Positions 20,111 to 28,922 of a stretch of DNA of 64,000 nucleotides are shown one piece after another. The notes beneath the pieces are model-generated. The model made no database searches. It saw nothing but the letters and a program-made list of their open reading frames with translations, and was not told the DNA's origin. The DNA lies in the NCBI GenBank assembly GCA_902778375.1, contig CACYXJ010000003.1:1-64000 (forward strand), in the 5' to 3' direction. This DNA is from an uncultured Erysipelotrichaceae bacterium. GTDB lineage: Bacteria; Bacillota_I; Bacilli_A; Erysipelotrichales; Erysipelotrichaceae. The number at the start of each line of letters is the position of its first letter. The stretch's first letter is position 1. The position numbers and the translations under genes are program-made.

Positions 20111-21098
20111 ATTCTTCTTCATTCAGAAATACATATCTGTTGCCGGGCATGACGTCACACGGCCGGTGGCCGTTGCACATCAGCATGCGGGTCGTATCCC
20201 AGGCCTCAGCCATCAGCACGCTCAGTTCCCGCCGCTGTTTTTCACTGACTTCGATCCGTTCGCCGCGGAACATTTCCATAATGTCTCCGAAGGTATTGCC
20301 GTAGCCGATATAGCGGAAGACTGCCTCCAGCATGGCATCGGCATAGTATTCGTTCAGTTTCATATTGCGGATCAGATAGCGGCGCAATGCGGCGTAGGCT
20401 TTGTTGCGGGAAGGATAGCGGTGATCCAGAATGTCCTTGATCTCGCTGTAGGAAGGAAGTTCGAGAGGAATACTGGCGTGCAGTTCCCTGAGTTTTGCCT
20501 CATTGCCGGCTTCGTTGAGCCCGATCGTAATGATTTCGTTTCCCTGACGGATACAGAGACAGTCGGGATGGTTGATGACGGTGGGCAGCAGCCGCATGAC
20601 AATGGCGGCATTGTCATCATCCATGCCTTTCTTCAGCCGGTACATATCTCCGAGGTCATGAATGGTCATATAACCGTAGAAGTTGGGAACCAGGCTGACA
20701 CAGTCCCACAGCCAGGATACCTTACGGCGCAGACTGTGGAATGATACCTGGTCAAACCCCTGATACACTTCCCTGAGATCGTCCGGCACGGACAGATTTC
20801 TTTTCTTATCGGTGATAAATGCCAGATTCATCTGTCTCAGGCGGTCGGCGCTGCGGTAATTCACTGCTGCCGGATGAACGCTGCCGGTGCGGATCACATA
20901 TTCAAAAAAGGAAATATCGTCGTCATTCAGTACCAGCATCCGGGCTGCCAGGTTGTCCGGGTCCAACATGTGCTCAGCCAGGTTTCCGGCGGTTATGACC
21001 GGATCATTGTCCGGCTGGATCCCGTTCATTGCGGATGTTTCCATCAGCCAGCTGATATCATGACTCATCAGTAAAGCATCTCTCAGTGTCAGTTCCAT
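20109..21098 (-). CDS. Hypothetical protein, 329 residues
   Basis: Soluble, mostly alpha-helical, no signal peptide or membrane segment. A winged-helix-like stretch may occur around residues 85-150, and a conserved-looking C-terminal block WDTTRMLMCNGHRPCDV precedes an acidic end. Start ATG 21098 has GGAG 10 nt upstream. I do not recognise a family. Standing alone, it gives no functional context. Confidence 0.65.
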   Translation of the reverse strand: MELTLRDALLMSHDISWLMETSAMNGIQPDNDPVITAGNLAEHMLDPDNLAARMLVLNDDDISFFEYVIRTGSVHPAAVNYRSADRLRQMNLAFITDKKRNLSVPDDLREVYQGFDQVSFHSLRRKVSWLWDCVSLVPNFYGYMTIHDLGDMYRLKKGMDDDNAAIVMRLLPTVINHPDCLCIRQGNEIITIGLNEAGNEAKLRELHASIPLELPSYSEIKDILDHRYPSRNKAYAALRRYLIRNMKLNEYYADAMLEAVFRYIGYGNTFGDIMEMFRGERIEVSEKQRRELSVLMAEAWDTTRMLMCNGHRPCDVMPGNRYVFLNEEE

Positions 21099-21307
21099 AT
21101 TATCCAGGCTCCGTATGATACTATCTTACCCGACAATGAAGGATGTCAGAAATGTAAATGTTTTCAGCAAAAAAGAAGAAATGTTTTACAAAAATGTATG
21201 AAAATTATCTGTTTTCACTTTATTTATTTCCTGATTTTTAGTATTAAATACATATACCTGTTTTTGATGACTGTCAAAATGGGGTAGGCATTGAGGAGGA
21301 AAAGAAT

Positions 21308-21715
21308 ATGAAAGCATCTGCATCTAAAAACTGTCTGGTAAAACTTGTTTTGGCAGCTACAATGACCTTCGGAATGGTTGGCTGCAGCGGCGGCGGTTCA
21401 TCTGCATCAAACGCACCCCGTACCGGCTCCAATAATACAAACTACCAAGCATCCAAAATCGAGCTTGCTGATATGAATGATCCGGAAGTTGTCGATTCCG
21501 GTCTGGTATTCATCGATTCGTCCCAGCTGACTTCCAGCACGACCTTCACATATCAGGGTTCTGTTGTCAGCTTTACCGGCTTCAAGCGCGACCAGATGGG
21601 CCCGCAGAACATCATCATGGCTTACAACAAGGACAACGCTGTCAAGAACAACAAGGTGACTGTCTTTGTCGGAACACCGGAAGAATTCGCGGCTTATCAG
21701 GAGTCCGGCGAATAA
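21308..21715 (+). CDS. Small lipoprotein, unknown function
   Basis: 135 residues. Signal peptide ending in lipobox GMVG-C, then a Gly/Ser/Asn-rich linker and a compact domain containing FIDSSQLTSSTTFTY. AGGAGG lies upstream of the ATG. The 208 bp before it is AT-rich with no other gene. No family recognised; a terminator follows. Confidence 0.78.
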   Translation: MKASASKNCLVKLVLAATMTFGMVGCSGGGSSASNAPRTGSNNTNYQASKIELADMNDPEVVDSGLVFIDSSQLTSSTTFTYQGSVVSFTGFKRDQMGPQNIIMAYNKDNAVKNNKVTVFVGTPEEFAAYQESGE

Positions 21716-21732
21716 TCAAATATAAACAAACG

Positions 21733-21761
21733 GCAGTTTCCTCAGGGAAACTGCTTTTTTT
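21733..21761 (+). terminator. Terminator after lipoprotein gene
   Basis: 9-bp stem GCAGTTTCC/GGAAACTGC with loop TCAG, then seven T. Confidence 0.9.
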
Positions 21762-21827
21762 GACCCCCTGGGAGGCTTCCGCACGGTTTTCCGCACTTGT
21801 AAAATTTAGAAGTATTCATAAGGGGTC
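21762..21827 (+). promoter_or_regulatory. Candidate regulatory leader of cbiM
   Basis: GACCCC (21762-21767) can pair with GGGGTC (21822-21827), and the latter contains the only Shine-Dalgarno-like run (AAGGGG) 9 nt before the cbiM ATG. A GGA-GGCT-TCC mini-hairpin lies inside. Pairing would hide the ribosome site. No cobalamin box or other known metal/cofactor riboswitch consensus is visible. Confidence 0.4.
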
Positions 21828-21834
21828 TTTTATT

Positions 21835-22890
21835 ATGCATATGGCAGATGCTTTGCTTTCGCCGGCAGTCGCTGCGACAATGTACGCTGCATCGGGAAGT
21901 GTTGCAGCATATTCCATAAACAAACTGAAAAAGGATGACGAACAGTCCAAACTGCCGGTCATGGCAGTTGCGGCGGCAATGGTCTTTGCCGGTCAGATGA
22001 TCAATTATACGATCCCGGGAACAGGGTCGTCCGGACATCTGTGCGGCGGTATGCTGCTGAGTGCGCTTCTGGGACCGTATGCCGGATTCCTGTCGATGAT
22101 CGTCGTTCTGGCGATACAATGTCTCTTCTTTGCCGACGGGGGACTCATGGCCCTGGGGGCGAATGTCTGGAACATGGCATTCTACGGCTGCTTTGTCGGT
22201 TATTTCCTGATCTGGCGGCCGATCATGGGAAGCAGACTGTTCGGGCCTGAAAACGACCATAATGCCCAGCGTCTGAGAATCATCCTGGCTTCCATTCTCG
22301 GCTGTGTAATCACTCTGCAGCTGGGAGCTTTCTCGGTCGTGGTCGAAACAACTCTGTCCGGCATTACTGAACTTCCGTTCAGCGCCTTTGCCGGTCTGAT
22401 GCTGCCGATCCATCTGGCCATCGGCCTGGTGGAAGGACTGATCACAGCCGCGGTTCTGACCTTTGTCTTTGAAGCAAGAAGCGAACTGCTGCAGTGTGTC
22501 GATCCGGCGACAGCGGGAGAATCCAAACTGTCTCTGAAACAGACAGTTACTGTTCTGGCAATTATCACCTGTCTGGTAGGCGGCGGTCTGTCGCTCTATG
22601 CAAGTTCCAACCCTGACGGTCTGGAATGGGCACTGTTCGGCAATGCTGACGCAGGCTATGCGGAAAACATGGGACTTGATGAAGAAGAATTCGGTATCAG
22701 CAGTTCCGCGGCGGAAACAGCAGCGGGCATTCAGGAAACGACATCTTTCCTGCCTGACTACGCATTCCCTGACAGCGACAGCGCTGTCGGAACGACAGTG
22801 TCCGGTCTGGTCGGCTCAGCCATCGTTGCCGGTGTGGCAATACTGACCTGCATGGCGGGCGGCTTCTTCCGGAAGAAGAAAACAGCCTGA
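21835..22890 (+). CDS. cbiM: Cobalt/nickel ECF transporter substrate-binding protein CbiM with PDGLE domain
   Basis: 351 residues. Begins MHMADALLSP, the CbiM/NikM N-terminus whose His2 ligates the metal. About seven membrane helices follow, then an extracytoplasmic C-terminal extension containing SSNPDGLEWA and a last membrane helix, the CbiN/NikN-like PDGLE domain fused in one chain. Works with CbiQ and CbiO to import Co or Ni. I chose the ATG at 21835 over 21760 because it exposes the metal-binding N-terminus. Confidence 0.93.
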   Translation: MHMADALLSPAVAATMYAASGSVAAYSINKLKKDDEQSKLPVMAVAAAMVFAGQMINYTIPGTGSSGHLCGGMLLSALLGPYAGFLSMIVVLAIQCLFFADGGLMALGANVWNMAFYGCFVGYFLIWRPIMGSRLFGPENDHNAQRLRIILASILGCVITLQLGAFSVVVETTLSGITELPFSAFAGLMLPIHLAIGLVEGLITAAVLTFVFEARSELLQCVDPATAGESKLSLKQTVTVLAIITCLVGGGLSLYASSNPDGLEWALFGNADAGYAENMGLDEEEFGISSSAAETAAGIQETTSFLPDYAFPDSDSAVGTTVSGLVGSAIVAGVAILTCMAGGFFRKKKTA

Positions 22891-22907
22891 TAAACAGGTT
22901 TAAAACG

Positions 22908-22928
22908 AGGCATCTACGGATGCCTTTT
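22908..22928 (+). terminator. Possible intra-operon terminator between cbiM and cbiQ
   Basis: 7-bp stem AGGCATC/GATGCCT with TACG loop and a weak TTTTGC tail. Partial attenuation would lower cbiQO relative to cbiM. Confidence 0.5.
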
Positions 22929-22951
22929 GCTATACTTAGAAAGGTTTTATC

Positions 22952-23755
22952 ATGAGCAGGATCGATCAGGCACTTACCGAATTCAGGGAAATGGATGAAC
23001 TGGCGGATCTGGATTCACCGGTCCATCGTTTTCCTGCGTCCGTCAAGCTGCTTCTGACAGTTCTGTATATCATGACCGTGCTGTCATTTGACAAATACAA
23101 TCTGAGCGGTCTGTTTCTCATGATTCTGTTCCCGCTGTTCTTCTTCCAGCTCAGCGGTATTCCTGTCAGCAAGTGTTTTTATAAGCTGAGATATGTTCTG
23201 CCGCTGGTCATGGCGGTCGGTATTCTGAATCCGCTGTTTGACAGGACACCGCTGCTCCAGCTCGGTTCATTGACAGTCAGCGGTGGCTGGATATCGATGC
23301 TGACATTGATGATGAAAGGTGTCTTCAGCCTGATGGCGTCCTTCCTGCTGGTCGCTTCTTCCGGCATCAGTGCGATCTGTGCCGCGTTGCGGCGTATGCA
23401 TGTGCCTTCGGTGATCGTGACGCTTCTGCTTCTGACCTACCGGTATATCACCCTGATGGGTGAAGAAGTATCCGTCATGACCAATGCCTATCATCTGCGG
23501 GCACCGGAACAGAAAGGTATCGAATACTCTGCCTGGGGATCGTTTCTCGGCCAGCTGCTGCTTCGCAGTATGGACCGGGCGGATGACATCTACCAGGCTA
23601 TGCTGCTGCGCGGCTATGACGGCCGCTTCCATTATGTGGAAGAGAAAAGAGCCGGATGGAAACAGTGGCTGACCGGTCTTCTGATTGCCGCGCTGATCGT
23701 TCTCTGCCGTTATTACAATGTGACGGAACTGCTGGGAAGGCTGTTTGTGAGGTAG
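22952..23755 (+). CDS. cbiQ: ECF transporter transmembrane protein CbiQ
   Basis: 267 residues, four to six membrane helices, and the cytoplasmic coupling region containing MYRA-like helices around AFRAP-type sequence (NAYHLRAPEQKG and ILLRGYDGRF). The T component of the cobalt/nickel ECF transporter, linking CbiM to CbiO. AAAGG precedes the ATG. It is separated from cbiO by 3 nt. Confidence 0.92.
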   Translation: MSRIDQALTEFREMDELADLDSPVHRFPASVKLLLTVLYIMTVLSFDKYNLSGLFLMILFPLFFFQLSGIPVSKCFYKLRYVLPLVMAVGILNPLFDRTPLLQLGSLTVSGGWISMLTLMMKGVFSLMASFLLVASSGISAICAALRRMHVPSVIVTLLLLTYRYITLMGEEVSVMTNAYHLRAPEQKGIEYSAWGSFLGQLLLRSMDRADDIYQAMLLRGYDGRFHYVEEKRAGWKQWLTGLLIAALIVLCRYYNVTELLGRLFVR

Positions 23756-23758
23756 TTT

Positions 23759-24484
23759 ATGATAGAAATGAAACATGTGTCATTCCGCTATGATGCCGGA
23801 AAAGAAATACTGCATGATATCAGCTTTGCCGTTGCCAAAGGGGAAAGTGTCGGACTGATCGGTGCCAATGGCGCCGGCAAATCGACGATCATGAAACTGC
23901 TGAGCGGCATTCTTTCCGGTGAAGGGGAAACACTGATCTGCGGCACACCGGTCAGCCGGGACAATCTGCCGGAAGTGCGCCGGAAGCTCGGATATGTATT
24001 GCAGGACTCTGACGATCAGATGTTCATGCCCACTGTGTATGAAGATATGATCTTTGCACCGCGCAACTACGGTCTTTCCAAAGAAGAGACGGAAAAGAAG
24101 GTCGATGCTGTTCTGGAACAGCTGGACCTGACGGAGCTCAAACACAGCCGCAACCATAAGATCTCCGGCGGCGAGAAGCGTATGGCTGCGATAGCGACGA
24201 TCCTGACAATGGAACCGGAAGTGATCCTGATGGATGAGCCTACCGCTTCCCTGGATCCTTACAACCGCCGGCTGGTAATCAATACCATCCGCGCATTGCC
24301 GCAGACAAAGCTGATCACGTCCCATGATCTCGACATGATCCTTGATACCTGCAGCCGGGTCATTCTGATCGATGGCGGAACGATCATCGCTGACGGCAGG
24401 GCGGAGGAAATCCTTGCGGATAAAGAGCTTCTGGAGGCACACCGTATGGAACTGCCGCTTTCCCTGACAAGGAGACAACAATGA
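23759..24484 (+). CDS. cbiO: ECF transporter ATPase CbiO
   Basis: 241 residues. ABC ATPase with Walker A GANGAGKST, Q-loop VLQDSDDQM, signature ISGGEKRM, Walker B VILMDEP and switch histidine in TSHD. Powers metal uptake through CbiM and CbiQ. Its stop overlaps the next gene start (ATGA). Confidence 0.95.
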   Translation: MIEMKHVSFRYDAGKEILHDISFAVAKGESVGLIGANGAGKSTIMKLLSGILSGEGETLICGTPVSRDNLPEVRRKLGYVLQDSDDQMFMPTVYEDMIFAPRNYGLSKEETEKKVDAVLEQLDLTELKHSRNHKISGGEKRMAAIATILTMEPEVILMDEPTASLDPYNRRLVINTIRALPQTKLITSHDLDMILDTCSRVILIDGGTIIADGRAEEILADKELLEAHRMELPLSLTRRQQ

Positions 24485-25179
24485 AGGAATTCTATATTCA
24501 GACACAGCAGGATCTGATCGATGCGATAGAGGAACTGGGCTTCCTGCCGTATTTTTCCCATGAGATCAAAGGCTTCTCAATCGAGGAAAACTGCGATCCG
24601 AAAGTCTATTTTTCCGATCAGCCGGGAATCTGGGAGTGGAAGGGACCGGTCATTCAGGCGACAAACTGCGCCTATGGCAAGTTCTTCCATAAGAAAGCCG
24701 GCTTCATATCGAAAAAATGGTATCCGGATTTCGCCAATTACCGCCGCGACGGCTATGACTTCGATGCCAGGGTGGATGAAGGTCTTGCGACTTATAACGA
24801 GCAGTATCTTTACGACATCATCGCTTCCCGCCATTCCATCCTTTCCAAGGATGCCAAGGTCATCGGCGGTTATGTCAAGCCGAAGGCAAACGGTCCGGAT
24901 CAGTGGGAACCGCGCAAAGGGTTTGATACCATCATCACGAAACTGCAGATGCAGGGCTATATCGTCACCAGCAATTTCGAATATGAAATGGACAGAAACG
25001 GGAATTTCTATGGTTGGGGTATCGCCCGCTACACGACGCCGGAAGAGTTCTTCGGCAAACGCTTCCGCAATCATGTCTATGACCGCAGTCCCGAGGAATC
25101 AAAAAAGCGGATCATCCGCCATCTGAAGAAAATACTGCCGGAAGCCAGCGAAGCAGAAATCGAATACTTCCTGAAATAA
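24481..25179 (+). CDS. AlkZ-related protein
   Basis: 232 residues, soluble. The sequence with GIWEWKGPVIQ, CAYGKFF, ADF-like WYPDFANYRRDGYDFDAR and GFDTIITKLQ matches what I recall of the AlkZ-related winged-helix group, distant relatives of the AlkZ/YcaQ DNA glycosylases that unhook crosslinks. The catalytic QxQ/QxD motif of AlkZ is not evident, so activity is uncertain. It overlaps cbiO by 4 nt and is likely the last gene of the transporter operon; the link to metal uptake is unexplained. Confidence 0.65.
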   Translation: MKEFYIQTQQDLIDAIEELGFLPYFSHEIKGFSIEENCDPKVYFSDQPGIWEWKGPVIQATNCAYGKFFHKKAGFISKKWYPDFANYRRDGYDFDARVDEGLATYNEQYLYDIIASRHSILSKDAKVIGGYVKPKANGPDQWEPRKGFDTIITKLQMQGYIVTSNFEYEMDRNGNFYGWGIARYTTPEEFFGKRFRNHVYDRSPEESKKRIIRHLKKILPEASEAEIEYFLK

Positions 25180-25181
25180 CA

Positions 25182-25225
25182 TATAGTCAAAATGACTATA
25201 CAAATGCAGGAATAGGTGCTATAAC
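25182..25225 (+). promoter_or_regulatory. Promoter of EIIC gene with overlapping palindrome
   Basis: TATACA (25197-25202), 17-bp spacer, TATAAC (25220-25225). A perfect palindrome TATAGTCA-AAA-TGACTATA (25182-25200) overlaps the -35 hexamer, a good place for a repressor. Confidence 0.55.
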
Positions 25226-25254
25226 TATATCGACAGAAGTCAGGGAGGTGTGCG

Positions 25255-26310
25255 ATGGCAGACTTGAAAGAATTTCTGGAGAAAAAAGATGTAACACTTT
25301 CTGCTCACCGTTACGGGATCGAGGCTATGAGCGCAATGGCGCAGGGACTCTTCGCGAGTCTGCTGATCGGAACGATCATTGAAACTCTGGGAACCCAGCT
25401 GGGAATCCAGTTTCTGGTCGATGCCGGAACATTTGCCAAAAGCGTAGCCGGCCCGGCCATGGCTGTATCGATCGGTTATGCCCTGAAGGCACCGCAGCTG
25501 GTATTGTTCAGCCTCATCGCTGTCGGCGCCGCCGCCAACAGTCTGGGCGGGGCAGGCGGTCCTCTGGCTGTCTATCTGATTGCCATCGTCGCTTGTGAAT
25601 GCGGAAAACTTGTTTCCAAGGAAACCAAAGTGGATATTCTCGTGACACCGGCGGTCACGATTCTGGTCGGAACACTGCTCAGCGTGCTGTTTGCACCGGC
25701 AATCGGCTCTGCAGCAAGTTCCCTCGGCAATGTCATTATGTGGGCGACGGAACTGCAGCCGTTCTTCATGGGCATTATCGTGGCGGTTCTTGTCGGAATT
25801 GCTCTGACCCTGCCGATTTCCAGTGCTGCGATCTGTGCGGCGCTCGGTCTCACCGGCCTGGCGGGCGGTGCTGCGGTAGCAGGCTGCTGCGCGCAGATGG
25901 TGGGCTTTGCGGTCATGAGTTTCAAGGAAAACGGAGTCGGCGGAATTGTTTCCCAGGGCCTTGGCACCAGCATGCTGCAGATGCCGAATATCATCAAAAA
26001 CCCGAAGACATGGCTGCCGCCGATCATCGCCAGTGCGATCACCGGTCCGCTCGCGACCTGTGTCTTCCGCATGCAGATGAACGGTCCGGCGGTTTCCTCC
26101 GGCATGGGCACCTGCGGTCTGGTAGGTCAGATTGGTGTGTATACCGGCTGGCTGAATGATATCGCTGCCGGTACGAAAGCCGGAATCACCGGCATGGACT
26201 GGCTTGGTCTGGTGCTGATCTGCTTTGTTCTTCCGGCTCTGATCAGTTTCTTCGTCTGCGAAGCGGAAAGAAAAGCCGGCTGGATCAAGGAAAACGATCT
26301 GAAACTGTAA
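25255..26310 (+). CDS. PTS EIIC-like membrane protein (PTS_EIIC_2 family)
   Basis: 351 residues, eight or more membrane segments, with glycine-rich stretches SLGGAGGPLAVY and ALGLTGLAGGAAVAG. This matches the stand-alone EIIC_2 family, found without cognate EIIA/EIIB domains. Substrate unknown. GGGAGG precedes the ATG and a promoter with a palindrome lies just upstream. No PTS partner gene adjacent. Confidence 0.82.
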   Translation: MADLKEFLEKKDVTLSAHRYGIEAMSAMAQGLFASLLIGTIIETLGTQLGIQFLVDAGTFAKSVAGPAMAVSIGYALKAPQLVLFSLIAVGAAANSLGGAGGPLAVYLIAIVACECGKLVSKETKVDILVTPAVTILVGTLLSVLFAPAIGSAASSLGNVIMWATELQPFFMGIIVAVLVGIALTLPISSAAICAALGLTGLAGGAAVAGCCAQMVGFAVMSFKENGVGGIVSQGLGTSMLQMPNIIKNPKTWLPPIIASAITGPLATCVFRMQMNGPAVSSGMGTCGLVGQIGVYTGWLNDIAAGTKAGITGMDWLGLVLICFVLPALISFFVCEAERKAGWIKENDLKL

Positions 26311-26334
26311 AAAAACCATAAATCGCATAATGAA

Positions 26335-26368
26335 AAACGGATGCTTCCTGACGGGAAACATCCGTTTA
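26335..26368. terminator. Bidirectional terminator between EIIC and carbonic anhydrase genes
   Basis: AAACGGATG/CATCCGTTT stem with an inner TTCC/GGAA pair, A-rich on the left, T-rich on the right. Confidence 0.82.
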
Positions 26369-26388
26369 TTGTTTTTGTTAAGCCGTAT

Positions 26389-26943
26389 TCAGTCCAGCCA
26401 TTCGATCGATCCGTCTTCGATATGATACAGGGCACTGACGACTTTGAAGTTTGCGTGTTCGGCCAGAACGCCGCGAATACGTTCTGCCTGCCAGAGGGCG
26501 TTTCTGCGGCTGGCGGCGATGGGGTCGATAGTTCCTTTGACAGCCTTGATGATATCTTTGGTGATGACACCGACATGCCCGTCTGTATGACCTTCCAGGG
26601 CGGCACCGACTGCACCGCAGTTTGTGTGTCCCAGCACGACTGTCAGCGGAACACCGAGATGTTCGGCGGCATATTCGATACTTCCCAGCTGGGTGTCGTT
26701 GATGACATTGCCGGCAACGCGGATAGCGAATATCTCACCGATCCCGCAGGAAAAGATTGCTTCTGGAATCTCGCGGGAATCCGAACATGCGACGACGGTC
26801 GCATAGGGGTGCTGGCCATGGGCATAAGTCTCCTGACGGATCCGGCATGAGACATCACCGGGATTCTGCTCGCACTGCAGATAGCGGGCATTTCCTTCCT
26901 TCAGTTTCTGCAGGGCTTCTTCTGCTGTATATTGTGTTTTCAT
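26389..26943 (-). CDS. Beta-class carbonic anhydrase
   Basis: 184 residues. Zinc ligands and catalytic dyad are visible: CSDSR, then GHTNCGAV (His and Cys). It interconverts CO2 and bicarbonate, supplying carboxylases. Start at 26943 (AGGAG 10 nt upstream) rather than 26991, which has no ribosome site. Monocistronic. Confidence 0.93.
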   Translation of the reverse strand: MKTQYTAEEALQKLKEGNARYLQCEQNPGDVSCRIRQETYAHGQHPYATVVACSDSREIPEAIFSCGIGEIFAIRVAGNVINDTQLGSIEYAAEHLGVPLTVVLGHTNCGAVGAALEGHTDGHVGVITKDIIKAVKGTIDPIAASRRNALWQAERIRGVLAEHANFKVVSALYHIEDGSIEWLD

Positions 26944-27148
26944 TTCTGCCTGTCTCCTGTTTTCATTATACCCTGCGGACAGTGAATGCATGAAGAAAAG
27001 CGATATGGGAAAACAGAATCATCTGTCGTCAATTTTCCCACTGCAGATAATATAATCAAAGTAGGCAATATGAGATGAAAGAAGGAGTATCGGACTGTTT
27101 TATTTCATCTTCATGCAAATTCAGAATAATAAAAAGAGGTATCTGATC

Positions 27149-28903
27149 ATGACAAAAGAACTCAACAGCCAGAAAATGCGCAGACTTGCTCCGGAACTGG
27201 ATCCGTTAAGAATCGGAACCGGGTGGAAACCGGAAGAACTGTCACTGCCGCAGATTTTTATCGAAAGCACATTCGGCGACAGCCATCCCGGCAGCGGTCA
27301 TCTCGACCAGCTGGTGGAAGCAGCCAGACGCGGTATCAGTGACGGCGGAGGCCATGGCGCCAGATATTTCTGCACGGATATGTGCGACGGCGAAAGCCAG
27401 GGAACCGACGGCATCAACTATTCCCTGGTTTCCCGGGAAATGATTGCCAATATGATCGAAATCCAGGCAAACGCCACACCGTTTGACGCCGGTGTCTTCA
27501 TTGCCAGCTGCGACAAAGGCATGCCGGGAAATCTGATCGGTCTGGCAAGAGTCAATCTGCCGTCAATTGTTGTCTGCGGAGGTACTATGAAGGCCGGCCC
27601 GAAACTGCTGACACTGAATGAACTCGGCGTCTATTCCGCCCGTTATGAACGCGGTGAAATCGATCTTGAGACACTGGAATGGGCAAAGACCAACGCCTGC
27701 CCGGGCTGCGGTGCCTGCAGTTTTATCGGTACAGCTTCAACCATGCAGATCATGGCGGAAGCGCTCGGTCTGACACTGCCCGGTTCGGCCTTGCTGCCGG
27801 CGGACAGTGCTGACCTTCTGGAATATGCGTATGAAAGCGGCAAACAGGCAGTCCGTCTTGCCCTGGAAGGTAAAACGGTACAGGACATGATCACGATGGA
27901 CAGTTTCGAGAACGCCATCATGGTTCATGCTGCCATTTCAGGAAGCACGAACACGCTGCTGCATCTGCCGGCAATTGCCCATGAGTTCGGTCTGGAGATC
28001 GACGGCGATACATTTGACAGACTGCATCGCGGCGCCCGTTTCCTGCTGGATCTCAGACCGACCGGAAAATGGCCGGCGGAAGTGTTCTACTATGCCGGCG
28101 GTGTGCCTGCCATCATGGAGGAAATCAGGGAATTCCTGCATCTTGACGCAATGACCGTCACCGGAAAGACTCTTGGTGAAAATCTCGATGAACTGAAAAC
28201 AAACGGATTCTATGAAAAGTGTCAGAAATGGCTGGACCGTTTCAACGAACGCTACGGTCTTTCTCTGAAGAAGGAAGATATTATCCGTCCATATGACAAT
28301 GCCATGGGATGTGACGGCAGTATTGCTGTATTGAAGGGCAACCTGGCACCGGAAGGAGCGGTCATCAAGCATACCGCCTGCCCGAAGGAAATGTTCAAAG
28401 CTGTACTGCGGGCACGTCCGTTCGACTCTGAAGAAGAATGTCTGGATGCTGTTCTGCATCATAAGGTGGAAAAGGGCGATGCGGTGTTTATCCGCTATGA
28501 AGGACCGAAAGGTTCCGGCATGCCGGAGATGTTCTATACATCGGAGGCTATCAGTTCCGATCCTGAACTCGGCCGCAGTATCGCTCTGATCACGGACGGA
28601 AGATTCTCCGGTGCATCGACCGGACCTGTCATCGGCCACTGTTCACCGGAAGCGGCAGTCGGCGGTCCGATTGCCCTGGTCAGGGAAGGGGATCTGATTG
28701 AAATCGATATTCCCGAGAGAAAACTGAATATCATCGGTATCGGCGGAGAAAGAAAAGACCCGCAGGAGATCGGGGAAATACTGAAAAAGAGAAAAGAAGA
28801 ATGGCAGCCGAAACCGATGCGCTACAAACGCGGGGCACTGCGGATATTCAGCGAACATGCCGTCAGCCCGATGAAAGGCGCATATCTGAAATTTGACGAC
28901 TGA
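27149..28903 (+). CDS. IlvD/Edd family dehydratase
   Basis: 584 residues. Iron-sulfur dehydratase with cluster-ligand contexts SCDKGMPGN and PGCGACSFIGTASTMQ, and the C-terminal DGRFSGAS motif. Family members act on dihydroxy-acids in branched-chain synthesis or on sugar acids such as gluconate, xylonate or arabinonate. No other ilv gene is nearby, and the next gene is a peptidase, so sugar-acid use is equally possible. Start at ATG 27149 after AGAGG; the frame to 27113 lacks a site. Confidence 0.88.
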   Translation: MTKELNSQKMRRLAPELDPLRIGTGWKPEELSLPQIFIESTFGDSHPGSGHLDQLVEAARRGISDGGGHGARYFCTDMCDGESQGTDGINYSLVSREMIANMIEIQANATPFDAGVFIASCDKGMPGNLIGLARVNLPSIVVCGGTMKAGPKLLTLNELGVYSARYERGEIDLETLEWAKTNACPGCGACSFIGTASTMQIMAEALGLTLPGSALLPADSADLLEYAYESGKQAVRLALEGKTVQDMITMDSFENAIMVHAAISGSTNTLLHLPAIAHEFGLEIDGDTFDRLHRGARFLLDLRPTGKWPAEVFYYAGGVPAIMEEIREFLHLDAMTVTGKTLGENLDELKTNGFYEKCQKWLDRFNERYGLSLKKEDIIRPYDNAMGCDGSIAVLKGNLAPEGAVIKHTACPKEMFKAVLRARPFDSEEECLDAVLHHKVEKGDAVFIRYEGPKGSGMPEMFYTSEAISSDPELGRSIALITDGRFSGASTGPVIGHCSPEAAVGGPIALVREGDLIEIDIPERKLNIIGIGGERKDPQEIGEILKKRKEEWQPKPMRYKRGALRIFSEHAVSPMKGAYLKFDD

Positions 28904-28922
28904 AAAACGAAAGGAAACATCT

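Noticed and set aside
21716-21834. Cobalamin riboswitch before cbiM
   Set aside because: No B12-box sequence, and the leader is only about 75 nt, too short for the class.
22200-22568. Reverse ORFs inside cbiM
   Set aside because: Shadows; cbiM has clear membrane topology and motifs.
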